Assembly (NCBI GenBank): GCA_041748075.1
Contig: JBGTDX010000105.1
Coordinates: forward strand, 1 to 64,000
From: JBGSYJ01 sp041748075
Lineage (GTDB): Bacteria > Acidobacteriota > Thermoanaerobaculia > Gp7-AA8
Direction: 5' to 3'
Length of the DNA: 64,000 bases
Part shown: piece by piece, positions 35,073 through 44,078 of the stretch
Layout of the letters: the number at the start of each line of letters is the position of its first letter
Position numbering within the stretch: position 1 is the first letter of the stretch
Made by a program: the position numbers and the translations under genes
Notes under the pieces: model-generated
The model's database searches: none
Told to the model about the DNA's origin: nothing
The model's input: the letters and a program-made list of their open reading frames with translations, nothing else

Positions 35073-35731
35073 CTAATCGAAGAGACTCTGCTGCAGGCCG
35101 CCAGTTCGACGGAACGCTTCTGCCGAGAGTCCTGGGGAGCATCCCTCGATTCCGGCTCTCCGGACCGCAACCGTGAAGAGCGCGCGGATCTGTTCCGCGA
35201 AGGCGCCCTCGCCGCGCTGCCGGACGCCCCACTTCGAGTCGTACATTTTGCCGTAGCGCATGCCTCGGACGCGGTTGAGGATTTTTTCTTTTCGTTCCGG
35301 AAAGTGTTCTTCCAGCCACGCTCGATTGGCTGATAAGGATCGGTCACGCCACTGATCGCGACCACCTGCGGCTCCCAGCGCGGGGAGGAGAGCTCCTCCC
35401 GGAGCAGCTCCGGCGCGTTCTCCTTGACGAGGATTCTCGTCTCGAAGTCGAGCCCCGCCGAGAATCCGAGATACTCGTGCGTCGGCCGTGCGAAGCAGTA
35501 GACGCAGCCGTGCTCACACCCACGGTACGGATTGATGCTCCGCTCGAATCCGACATCGGGGCTGTCGTTCTTCGCCAGGATCGTACGAGTCGGATCGCGA
35601 TAGAAGACGGTCTGCGGGGACGTCTCGTCCTCTTCGGCTTCAGGATCAGGCTCGTAGACGAGCCGCTCGAAACGATTCTGCGGATTCGTCACCGCTCCGC
35701 GCCCCTGCACGACCCGCCTGGGATCAGTCAT
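35073..35731 (-). pseudogene. Radical SAM protein (PA0069 family), internal deletion and frameshift
   Basis: The N-terminal part is intact: INPYRGCEHGCVYC with the three cluster cysteines, then ARPTHEYLGFSAGLDFET and VAISGVTDPYQPIER. There it stops resembling the family. In the next frame the C-terminal part continues, WLEEHFPERKEKILNRVRG and GKMYDSKWGVRQRGEGAF, to a stop at 35073. By comparison with the family, roughly 160-180 residues of the TIM-barrel core are missing at the junction near 35325, and the deletion changed the frame. The same frame as the N-terminus reads on to 35021 as meaningless sequence. It is most likely a decayed gene; a mis-assembly at this point is the alternative. 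Confidence 0.82.
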
Positions 35732-35873
35732 CAGATGATTGGAACACCGGGCTGTCTCGATGTCACTTCTCAGTAGTGCTCATTCCCTTCAACCGGGCCA
35801 GCCTTTGCGGATTTTCTACAGGAGGGAGAGTGGTCGAGAGGTCGAAGCACATGGGCCTCGACCTCTCCCGGCT

Positions 35874-36551
35874 TCACTTCAGATGACTTCGGAAAAACTC
35901 AACCGTCTCGTGCCATGCGTCACCGGCAGCCTCGGGATGGTAGACCTCGGGACGCGTGTCGTTGAAAAAGGCGTGATCCGCTCCAGGGTAGATCTTGACT
36001 CGCACATCCTTTCCCATCTCCTCGAGTCGTTTCTTCAACTCCTCCCCCTGGGAAGCGGGAACGCCGTGGTCTTCTCCGCCGTAAATCAGAAGGATCGGCG
36101 CTTCGAGCTTTTCCCACTTCACTGGAACCTTCTTGAAGCCCCCATAGAAGCTCACTGCTGCACCGACTCCGCGATCTTCAGTGGCCGTGTACTGCGCGAG
36201 TGCCCCACCCATGCAGAATCCGACCACGCCGAACTTCTGAGAAGAGCACTCAGGCTGCTGGAGGAGAAAAGCGCCCGCCCCGGAGATCTCGTTCCGCGCG
36301 CGCTCGCCGTCGAGCTCCATGAGCATCTTGCCGGCGTCGTCCGGAGAGGTCGTCTTCTTTCCGTGGTAGAGGTCGGGCGCGAGCGCGAGGAATCCCACGC
36401 GCGCGAATCGCTCCACGAGGTCCTCGATGTGTGGAACCAGGCCCCACCATTCCTGAATCACGACGACGGCGGGGCCGCTGCCCGTTTCGGGTCGCGCTAG
36501 ATATCCCTCGCAGGCGTGGCCGTTTGAAGTGAAGGTCACCTTTTCAGCCAT
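35874..36551 (-). CDS. Dienelactone hydrolase family protein
   Basis: A 225-residue alpha/beta hydrolase. It has IQEWWGLVPHIEDLVERFA, the catalytic Cys in VVGFCMGGALA, Asp in YGGEDHGVP, and His in GADHAF, the full dienelactone hydrolase triad. These enzymes cut lactones or related esters in the cytosol, for example in aromatic-compound degradation; no such pathway is nearby. It follows the M28 peptidase gene after 4 bases, so they form an operon. Upstream of the pseudogene at 35731 a 142-base gap holds nothing visible. Confidence 0.9.
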   Translation of the reverse strand: MAEKVTFTSNGHACEGYLARPETGSGPAVVVIQEWWGLVPHIEDLVERFARVGFLALAPDLYHGKKTTSPDDAGKMLMELDGERARNEISGAGAFLLQQPECSSQKFGVVGFCMGGALAQYTATEDRGVGAAVSFYGGFKKVPVKWEKLEAPILLIYGGEDHGVPASQGEELKKRLEEMGKDVRVKIYPGADHAFFNDTRPEVYHPEAAGDAWHETVEFFRSHLK

Positions 36552-36555
36552 CAGA

Positions 36556-38334
36556 TCACTCCTTCACGCGTGTCGGTCGTTCCGCGACCGAGCCGGTTGC
36601 CTGCGGCGCTGAGGTTGACGGCTGGGCAGGTGCGAGCGCCGCAGCCGGACCCGGAGTCCACGAATCAGCATCCGCGAGCGCTTTCAGACGGATCGCTTCG
36701 AACTCGTCGCCCGGAGTCCACGCCGGCAGCTGCTCCTGCTTGGCGAGAGCAACACCAGCCATGAAGGCCAGAACGGCATCCTGGATCATCCCGTCGAAAT
36801 TCCACGATTCGTCCAGCTCGTCACCCGGCTGGTGATACTTGACCCTCTCCCGGTCTTCGATCTGCTCTCTTCCCCATTCAGCCGGCCTGCCGACGAAATC
36901 GACGCCTGTCTTGAGGTAGAGGGCCGGAACTCCGATCTTCGCGAAGTTAAACTGATCGGAGCGATAGTAGAAGCCGCGATCGGGATACTGATCAGGCTTG
37001 AGCTCCCGGCCTTGCATCCCGGCGAGCTGCGCCGCGAGCGTGTCGAGCGTGTTCTTGCCATATCCGACCTGTACGACGTCGCGAGTCGAGCCCCACATGT
37101 TGCCGCCGTCGACATTGATGTTCGCGGCAAACCGGCCCGGGGCGAAGGTCGGGTACCTCGCGTAGTACTCCGATCCCAGAAGTCCCGACTCTTCAGCGCC
37201 GACGAACAGAAAGAGGATCGATCTTTTCGGCGGCTCCGGAAGCTCCATGAACGCTCTCGCGATTGCGAGGACCTGCGAGGTGCCCGATGCGTTGTCGAGC
37301 GCGCCGTTGTAGATGCGATCGCCGGTGGCGTCGGGTTCGCCGACTCCGAGATGATCGTGGTGGGCCGTATACACGACGACCTGGTTCTTCAGGACCGGAT
37401 CGCTTCCCGGGAGAAGCCCCATGACGTTCGCGGTTTCGACGCTCGAAATTTTGTTCTGCAGCGAGAATGAGGTCGTGATGCCGAGTGGAACCGGACGGAA
37501 ATCGCGGCTGCGGGCGGATGCCACCATCTTGTCGAGATCATGTCCTGCGGCTGTCATCAATTTGCGAGTTGCGTCCTCCGTCGTCCAGGCGGCCACCTGA
37601 AGACGCGGCTCGCCGTCATCCGGAAGCTCGAACTGCTCTCCGGAAAAGCCGACCTGAACGACCTGCCATGGATAGCCGGCCGAAGGTACGGTGTGGATGA
37701 TGATCGCTCCCGCGGCACCCTGGCGCGCGGCGCTCTCGTATTTGTAGGTCCATCGCCCGTAGTAGAGGCGACGCGTTCCCTCGAACAGTGCAGGATCCCA
37801 ATCGGGATCGTTGTTCAGCATGACCAGGACCTTGCCCTTGAGATATGCACCCTTGAAGTCGTCCCATTTGTATTCGGGAGCTTCGATCCCATACCCGACG
37901 AACACGAGCTCGGCGTTGCTGATAGCGGCGCGTTCAGTCTGCACACCGCTGCCTGCGATGAAGTCGTCCCATCGGCGAAGCGTCACGCGATCCGAGCCGC
38001 GCGCGAAGTCCCACCTATCGGGTACTGTCGCGTTGATTCCGATGATGGGGAAGGGCTGCTGCCAGCGACCATCGCGGGCGCCCGGCTGAAGACCGAGGGC
38101 TTCCATCTGCGTCGCGAGATAGAGCCGCGCAATCTCATCGCCTCGGCTCGAAGGACCGCGCCCTTCGAGAGCATCGTCCGAGAGATAGCGGATCGGCGCT
38201 TCGAGGAGTGGGCGAGTGATGACCTCAGCCGCCTTTTCTACCTCTGCTGTGATCGCAGGGTGCGGCTGGGCAACGGCCGGTACAGCAAACAGTGAAAGAG
38301 TGAGGATTGCGAGTGTTGATCTTGCGAGATGCAA
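36556..38334 (-). CDS. M28 family zinc metallopeptidase, exported
   Basis: About 592 residues with a clean signal peptide (HLARSTLAILTLSLFAVPAVAQ). The M28 domain occupies about 250-540, with zinc ligands in TAHHDHLG, GALDNASGT, GAEESGLLGSEY and INVDG, and a later His in KYHQPGDELDE. A PA-type insertion (residues about 110-240, including GYGIEAPEYKWDDFKGAYLKG) precedes it. The start chosen is TTG 38334, because AGGAGG lies 5 bases upstream of it and the signal peptide begins there; ATG 38367 is an alternative. It is followed by the dienelactone hydrolase after 4 bases. Confidence 0.88.
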   Translation of the reverse strand: MHLARSTLAILTLSLFAVPAVAQPHPAITAEVEKAAEVITRPLLEAPIRYLSDDALEGRGPSSRGDEIARLYLATQMEALGLQPGARDGRWQQPFPIIGINATVPDRWDFARGSDRVTLRRWDDFIAGSGVQTERAAISNAELVFVGYGIEAPEYKWDDFKGAYLKGKVLVMLNNDPDWDPALFEGTRRLYYGRWTYKYESAARQGAAGAIIIHTVPSAGYPWQVVQVGFSGEQFELPDDGEPRLQVAAWTTEDATRKLMTAAGHDLDKMVASARSRDFRPVPLGITTSFSLQNKISSVETANVMGLLPGSDPVLKNQVVVYTAHHDHLGVGEPDATGDRIYNGALDNASGTSQVLAIARAFMELPEPPKRSILFLFVGAEESGLLGSEYYARYPTFAPGRFAANINVDGGNMWGSTRDVVQVGYGKNTLDTLAAQLAGMQGRELKPDQYPDRGFYYRSDQFNFAKIGVPALYLKTGVDFVGRPAEWGREQIEDRERVKYHQPGDELDESWNFDGMIQDAVLAFMAGVALAKQEQLPAWTPGDEFEAIRLKALADADSWTPGPAAALAPAQPSTSAPQATGSVAERPTRVKE

Positions 38335-38549
38335 GGCGGCCTCCTGTAAGAACGGAAACTTTATCATGGCCCGGGAGGAGAGCCAGAGGCGAGGAGATGC
38401 GTGTCACCGGGAGTGGCGAAGCCCCTCCCGCACTCTCACCCATGCCGCTACTGAACCCACACGCGAATAGAACCGAATGTCATCCGGAGAGGCTGTGAAC
38501 TAATTACACAGGAGTGACACCTGGGACCTACAAGGGTGCGTCCGAGAGT

Positions 38550-39926
38550 CTACCGTCCGCGTCCACGACTGCCGACGGTCACGGTCGCAGTCCGGCTGTC
38601 GTAGGAACCACAGGGGTTCGTCACACGCACCCAGAACGGCGTGTTGCTTTCGAGAGGCGGTGTCGTAAAGTCGCTGAGCGTCGCTCCCGCAATCGGAAAG
38701 TGGGTGCTTCCCGTAGGTCCGCGGTACCACTGGTACGAGAACGGTCCCGTGCCCGAGGGCCTCACCGACAGACGCACCGAACCTCCACGGGTCGCCGACG
38801 TGTTCTGTGGCTGGTTTTCGGGAAGGCCGAAAATGAAGGGTGGATCGCAGAACACGTCGACCTGAACGGAGACCGCATGGATCTCCTGAGTGTTGTTTGC
38901 ACGGTTGCCCGTCGCCACAATCGTGACCGTGTGCGTTCGGGGGAACGTGGTGCTGCCCGGAACGAGGCGGAGGATCGAGGTCCCTGTGCCCGGCGCGGCG
39001 ATCACGGGGGGAGTGAACGTGGCAGTCATGCCTTCCGGAAGATCGGCAATCGAAAGGACGATATCGGAATCGAACTCACTTGATCTGAACGTCTGAACTT
39101 CGAAGGTCGCTGCTCCATCGTGGCCGATCGCCGCCGAGCGGGGATTGACGATCAACACGAAGCCCTGCCGGAGCCCCCCGCAGTTGAGAATGATCTCCGA
39201 GATGGCGTCTGCCGTTCCGGAGCCGTCGCTTTCCGTCTTGATGTAGATTCCGCCGGTTACCGTTGCGTAGTTTGTCATCAGCAATTCGACGGTGGCGAGA
39301 ACGCCGAACGCCTCAGCGGCAGGAGTCGGGACGAAGACGGCTGAGATCAGAATTCCGCGAGTCGCGGCCTCCTGAGCAAGATTCGCCGCAGCAACATCGT
39401 CTTCTCCAACGGTGTATTCGTCATCGAAGCCAGCGGGACGGGCGTCCGTGATCAGGATCACGATCTTGCCGGCTTCCGGCCGGAATGTGCCGAAGTCTCC
39501 TGTCTGGCGTCCTGCCGGCCGGGCGCTGGCCGCCAGGCCCTGAATCACAGTTTTGAGTGCTTCGTCCGAGGCCTCCGGCTCTCCCGATCCGCCGGATGCC
39601 GAAAGCCCGAGGATGTTGTTTCGAACCGATTCGCTGTTGCCGGCCGCCAGGTCATTGAGGACCACGACGTCATCCTTGAACTCGACCAGTCCGAGGCGGA
39701 AGTCTCCTCCGGATGCGGATTCAATCTGCGCGATGATCGCAGGAAGCTCGGCCTTTACGTTCTCGATGGCTCCACCCATGCTCCCCGTGGTATCCACCAC
39801 GAAGACAACGTCGAGGGGGCCGCACTGTGCGAGGAGGGAAGGCGATGCGGTCGCGAAGGCCGCAGCGAGCACAAACAGCACAATTCGAACGGCAGCCTTC
39901 GGAGATACCAGTCCCGAGCAATTCAT
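38550..39926 (-). CDS. von Willebrand factor A-domain exported protein
   Basis: About 458 residues, start ATG 39926 with GGAGAGG upstream. Signal peptide at 1-33 (ends SPSLLAQ). The VWA domain begins at LDVVFVVDTTGSMGG with the metal-binding MIDAS (D45-S49), followed by IVILITDARPAGFDD. Residues about 250-350 and the last 100 residues look like beta-sandwich/immunoglobulin-like repeats (GPFSYQWYRGPTG, TPFWVRVTNPCGSYD). It is probably an exported or surface adhesion/binding protein. The 39927-40134 gap between divergent genes should hold promoters; none is convincing. Confidence 0.85.
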   Translation of the reverse strand: MNCSGLVSPKAAVRIVLFVLAAAFATASPSLLAQCGPLDVVFVVDTTGSMGGAIENVKAELPAIIAQIESASGGDFRLGLVEFKDDVVVLNDLAAGNSESVRNNILGLSASGGSGEPEASDEALKTVIQGLAASARPAGRQTGDFGTFRPEAGKIVILITDARPAGFDDEYTVGEDDVAAANLAQEAATRGILISAVFVPTPAAEAFGVLATVELLMTNYATVTGGIYIKTESDGSGTADAISEIILNCGGLRQGFVLIVNPRSAAIGHDGAATFEVQTFRSSEFDSDIVLSIADLPEGMTATFTPPVIAAPGTGTSILRLVPGSTTFPRTHTVTIVATGNRANNTQEIHAVSVQVDVFCDPPFIFGLPENQPQNTSATRGGSVRLSVRPSGTGPFSYQWYRGPTGSTHFPIAGATLSDFTTPPLESNTPFWVRVTNPCGSYDSRTATVTVGSRGRGR

Positions 39927-40134
39927 CACAGCCTCTCCCATCCAGCACGTTTCTGCCCGCTGCGGAGCCAGACGCGCTCTGCGTCGAGTTATTGGATATG
40001 CATGATTGGAATATAAAGCGGTGCCATTGTCAATCAGCAAGGCATTCTGATGGTCCCGGCCGGGCTCCCGCCCCCCTTGCCCAGGACACCGCTCCACGGA
40101 TTGACACTCCGTCGTAGAATGCGGCTCGAGGCTC

Positions 40135-41076
40135 GTGATGAACAGACTGGTTGCTGCTGTAACCGTGACTCTGATTGCAGGACTGTTTCATATGGGGTGT
40201 GGTGATAAGGGAATGAAAGACGCAGAAGCCAGGCTGGATCCCGAGCACGAACAACAGATTCGGGCATGGCAGGCGGAGCGGCGGGCAGGACTCACGGCGG
40301 ATGACGGCTGGCTGAGCGTCGTCGGGCTCTCGTGGCTGAGCCCGGGAGAAAACAGAGTCGGCTCGGACCCTCTCAGCGACGTGGAGCTTCCTCCGGGGAA
40401 GGCACCGGCCTATGTCGGATCGATGTTTCTCGAGAATGGAAGTGTGCGATTCCTGCCGGCTCGCGATGCCGGCATCCTCATCGATGGCAAACCTGCGGGC
40501 GAAACGCTTCTGCGCTCCGACGTTGACGATGACACCACCGTGATGACCTTCGGCTCGCTCACGTTCTTCGTCATCAAGCGAGCCGACCGGGTCGGTGTCC
40601 GTGTGAAGGACAGCCAGAGCGAAGCGATCCGGAGCTTCAAAGAGCTCGAATACTTCCCGGTCCATCCGCAATTCAGAGTCGAGGCAAAGTTCGAGCCGTA
40701 CGATCCGCCGAAGATCATTCCGATCGCGAACGTCATTGGTATCACTGAGGAGCAGTCGTCTCCAGGCGCGTTCGTCTTTCAGATCGATGGGACGACGCAC
40801 AGAATCGATCCGATACTCGAAGTCGGAGGGAGTGAGCTGTTCGTAATCTTCGCGGATCAGACGAACGGCAAAGAAACGTACGGTGCGGGGCGTTACATCT
40901 ACACCGCGATGCCGGAAGACGGCAAGGTGATCCTGGACTTCAACGAGGCCTACAATCCGCCGTGCGTTTTCACGGCCTACGCGACGTGCCCGCTGCCCCC
41001 GCCGCAGAATCGCCTGCCGATCCGCGTAGAGGCAGGCGAGAAGAATTATGAGGGGAGTGTGGCGCTGGCGAATTGA
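40135..41076 (+). CDS. DUF1684 family probable lipoprotein
   Basis: A 313-residue protein. It has an N-terminal signal (MMNRLVAAVTVTLIAGLF) with an imperfect lipobox before a cysteine, then EHEQQIRAWQAERRAGL and WLSVVGLSWLSPGENRVG, and the family end DFNEAYNPPCVFTAYATC. The family function is unknown; it is found in many bacteria. Its stop codon (41074-41076) lies inside a heptamer repeat array, so the repeat may have supplied the stop. Confidence 0.87.
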   Translation: MMNRLVAAVTVTLIAGLFHMGCGDKGMKDAEARLDPEHEQQIRAWQAERRAGLTADDGWLSVVGLSWLSPGENRVGSDPLSDVELPPGKAPAYVGSMFLENGSVRFLPARDAGILIDGKPAGETLLRSDVDDDTTVMTFGSLTFFVIKRADRVGVRVKDSQSEAIRSFKELEYFPVHPQFRVEAKFEPYDPPKIIPIANVIGITEEQSSPGAFVFQIDGTTHRIDPILEVGGSELFVIFADQTNGKETYGAGRYIYTAMPEDGKVILDFNEAYNPPCVFTAYATCPLPPPQNRLPIRVEAGEKNYEGSVALAN

Positions 41077-41206
41077 GAATTCAGAATTGAGAATTCAGAA
41101 TTGAGAATTCAGAAGCGGTGATTGGCGCAGGCCAGGTTTGACAGTCGGCTGCCCGGACGGAATCGGCAGCGGGCGTTTCTGAATTCTGAATTCTCAATTC
41201 TTAATT
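41071..41206. repeat. Heptamer array pair (GAATTSA type), inverted
   Basis: AATTGAGAATTCAG is repeated three times (41071-41112, period 14 made of two 7-base units). The complement, CTGAATTCTCAATT, occurs at 41186-41199 with partial units around it. The pair could fold into one large hairpin between two convergent genes. The region between the arms is not coding. Confidence 0.65.
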
Positions 41207-41211
41207 CGCTT

Positions 41212-43899
41212 TCATCGTCTCCACTCATCGATCAGACTCGCCACCAGCCCCGTCCAGCCGGTCTGGTGCATCGCGCCGAGTCCTTCTCCGTTATCGCCGT
41301 TGAAGTACTCGGGAAACAGCACGAGATCGCGCCAGTGCGGATCGTGAGCGAACAGCTCGCTCTTGCGGGTCCCCGGAGGTCCGTAGATCGGCCGGTAGCC
41401 ATCACGGTCCGGCACGAAAGCCTGAATGACCCGATCTGCGAATTTTTGAGCGAGTCCCGAAAGCGGGACTTCGGTCTCGTCAATGATCACCTTGACATGT
41501 CCGCCGAACGCCTTTTCCAGCTTGCGGAGCGTCTCGATCATGAGGAACGTAGTCGGCAGCCATACGGGCCCACGCCAGTTGCTGTTGCCGCCTTTGATCT
41601 TGTTCTGTGCCTCGGCTGGTTCGTAGCCGACCGAGGCGTTGCCGAACACGAACGGGTGTTCGAGGTGGAAGCGGCTGAGACTGCGAAGTCCGTACGGTGA
41701 GAGAAACTCGTCCGGATCGACTACGCGTCCGAGAAGACGTTCGAGCTGCTCCTCATCGACGACCGAGAGAACGTGGGTGACGCCATGCTCCTCGTCCCAC
41801 ACAGTGGTGACAGAACGCTCGACCAGATCGGGGCGGTGTTTGAGAAACCATTCGAGATTTTCTTTGAAGATCGGGAACGGCTCGATCCATTTCGCTTCGA
41901 GCCGCTCGGTCGCATAAAGCGGAATCAGTCCGACCATCGATCGCACGCGGAATCGCGTTGCCGTTCCGTCCGGGAATCGCAGCACGTCGTAGAAAAAGCT
42001 GTCCTCGTGATCCCATAGCTGGTAGCCGTTGTGCTCCATCTTCATCGCGGCGCCGATGTAGACATAATGCTCTAAGAATTTCGTCGCGAGACCTTCGTAG
42101 ACGTCGTTTTTCCTCGCCAGCTCCAGAGCGATCCGCATCATGACGAGAGAGAACATACCCATCCAGCCCGTCGCGTCGCTCTGCTCGAGCGCTGCTCCCT
42201 GGGGGAAGGGCGTACTTCGGTCTACGACGGTGATGTTGTCGAGGCCGAGAAAGCCTCCCTCGAAGACGTTGTTGCCCTGACGGTCGACTTTGTTCACCCA
42301 CCAGGTGAAGTTGAGCAGCAGCTTGTGAAAGCAACGCTCGAGGAATGCATGATCCGCTTTACCGCTTCGGATGCGGTCCATGTTGTAGACGCGCCAGACC
42401 GCCCAGGCGTGGACTGGTGGATTGAGGTCGCAGAACTCCCACTCGTACGCCGGGATCTGCCCGTTCGGATGCTGGAACTGTTCGAAGAGCATCAGCCACA
42501 GCTGTTCCTTCGCGAACTCAGCGTCGATCAGGGCGATCGGTACGGTGTGAAATGCGAGATCCCACGCCGCGAACCAGGGGTACTCCCATTTGTCCGGCAT
42601 CGAGAGCACCCGCATCGAGTTCAGATGCCGCCAGTGACGATTCCGTGCCGTTTTGCGCACATCGGGAGGAGGGAAATCCTTTCGATCGCCATCAAGCCAG
42701 AGGCCAACATCGTACAGGTAGCTCTGTTTCGACCACAGCATTCCCGCGAGAGCCTGCCGCTGCACGCTCTTCTCCTGATCGGTGGCCGCGGGTGGGTGCA
42801 CCGAAGCGTAGAACCCATCGGATTCCGCGCGTCGGCGGGCGAAGAGTGCATCGATCTCTGCCGGCGATTCGAGAGGAGGCGTGCCCTCGGGAGCGAGGCG
42901 CATGCGAAATACCGCGGCCCCTCCTGACTCGACCTCGTAGCGCACGGTTGCAGCGGCTTTCGTTCCCCGCTTTTCCGGATTGGTCGCGTCGTGATCGCCG
43001 TTGACGATCCGCCGGTGAATCGCATCCTTGGTGTACCGGCTGCGCGATTGTGCCCCGGGGCCGAACACGGCAGGGCCATTCGTCTCGTTATCGGTGAACA
43101 GGAGCTGGGCCTCCCGGTCGAATTCGAGAAGTCGAGGACCGAGTCGACTGTCGGCGAGCAGACCCGTAAGGGGAGGCGCATCCGTGTCATCGGCGACGAG
43201 CGCGCGCGCACCGCCTGGCATCTCCCGTTCGACGATGAGCGGAGACGTGCGCGGTTCTTCCCCCCACGACCAGACATTGCGAAACCAGAGCTGGGGAATC
43301 AGGTGCAGCGGTGCCCGATCGGGTCCGCGGTTGTGCGCGGTGATGCGGAAGTAAACGACTTCGGCGGAGCTCTTCGCTATTTCGATCACCACATCGAAGT
43401 AGCGATTTTCATCGAATGCGCCGAGATCGACCAGCTCGATCTCGGGCACGTCGGGTCCGCGGCTCTGATTCTCCGCGACGAGTCGTCCATACGGGTATTC
43501 GGACTGAGGATACTTGTAGAGCATCCGCTGGTAGGCGTGACTGGGAAGCGCGTCGATGTAGAAGTAGTATTCCTTGACGTCTTCGCCATGATTGCCTTCT
43601 GTCGGAATCAGGCCGAAGAGCCGTTCCTTGAGAATCGGATCGCGCTCGTTCCAGAGAGCGAGCGACCAGCAGAGAATCTGGTAGCGGTCGCAGAATCCCG
43701 CGATGCCGTCCTCGCCCCACCGGAATGCTCTGGACCGGGCCTGATCGTGCGTGAAGAAGCTCCAGGCATCCCCCTCAGCACTGTAATCCTCCCGGACGGT
43801 TCCCCAGGCGCGTTCGGAGAGATAAGGCCCCCATCTGCGCCAGGCGTCCAGTTCTTTTCCGCTGCCAGCCAGCCGATCACGCTCGTTGGTATCGCTCAT
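41212..43899 (-). CDS. Large glycosidase, MGH1/GH63-like
   Basis: About 895 residues with an (alpha/alpha)6-type catalytic domain. Start ATG 43899: the frame is open further upstream but would translate the heptamer array at 43917. Family segments are ELDAWRRWGPYLSERAWGTV near the start, EGNHGEDVKEYYFYIDALP, and later WEYPWFAAWDLAFHT, EGGFLGLDN, YQLWDHEDSFFYD, NSNWRGPVWLPTTFLMIETL and YFNGDNGEGLGAMHQTGWTG. It resembles proteins annotated as glucosidase/MGH1-like. No signal peptide is seen, so it is probably cytosolic. The glycoside it cuts is not known. Confidence 0.82.
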   Translation of the reverse strand: MSDTNERDRLAGSGKELDAWRRWGPYLSERAWGTVREDYSAEGDAWSFFTHDQARSRAFRWGEDGIAGFCDRYQILCWSLALWNERDPILKERLFGLIPTEGNHGEDVKEYYFYIDALPSHAYQRMLYKYPQSEYPYGRLVAENQSRGPDVPEIELVDLGAFDENRYFDVVIEIAKSSAEVVYFRITAHNRGPDRAPLHLIPQLWFRNVWSWGEEPRTSPLIVEREMPGGARALVADDTDAPPLTGLLADSRLGPRLLEFDREAQLLFTDNETNGPAVFGPGAQSRSRYTKDAIHRRIVNGDHDATNPEKRGTKAAATVRYEVESGGAAVFRMRLAPEGTPPLESPAEIDALFARRRAESDGFYASVHPPAATDQEKSVQRQALAGMLWSKQSYLYDVGLWLDGDRKDFPPPDVRKTARNRHWRHLNSMRVLSMPDKWEYPWFAAWDLAFHTVPIALIDAEFAKEQLWLMLFEQFQHPNGQIPAYEWEFCDLNPPVHAWAVWRVYNMDRIRSGKADHAFLERCFHKLLLNFTWWVNKVDRQGNNVFEGGFLGLDNITVVDRSTPFPQGAALEQSDATGWMGMFSLVMMRIALELARKNDVYEGLATKFLEHYVYIGAAMKMEHNGYQLWDHEDSFFYDVLRFPDGTATRFRVRSMVGLIPLYATERLEAKWIEPFPIFKENLEWFLKHRPDLVERSVTTVWDEEHGVTHVLSVVDEEQLERLLGRVVDPDEFLSPYGLRSLSRFHLEHPFVFGNASVGYEPAEAQNKIKGGNSNWRGPVWLPTTFLMIETLRKLEKAFGGHVKVIIDETEVPLSGLAQKFADRVIQAFVPDRDGYRPIYGPPGTRKSELFAHDPHWRDLVLFPEYFNGDNGEGLGAMHQTGWTGLVASLIDEWRR

Positions 43900-43916
43900 G
43901 CTCGGCAGGATACGGG

Positions 43917-44062
43917 ATTGAAGGGTGAAGAGTGAAGAGTGAAGGGTGAAGAGTGAAGATGAAGAGTGACAAAAGATGAAGGGTGAAGGATGAAGCCGCC
44001 ACTGTGCGGGTGGGCGGGCTTCACCCTTCACCCTTCACTCTTCACCCTTTATCCTTCATCCT
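43917..44062. repeat. Heptamer array pair (GTGAAGR type), inverted
   Basis: Units such as GTGAAGA, GTGAAGG and GTGAAGG, period 7, fill 43917-43995. The complementary series (TTCACCC, TTCACCC, TTCACTC, TTCACCC) runs 44020-44050 and on to 44062. The arms are about 25 bases apart and could form a long hairpin between divergent genes. Confidence 0.65.
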
Positions 44063-44078
44063 TTCAACGGAGGTGTTC

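Noticed and set aside
40101..40120. TTGACA ... TAGAAT before the DUF1684 gene
   Set aside because: The two boxes are only 8 bases apart, far from the required 16-18, so it is not called a promoter.
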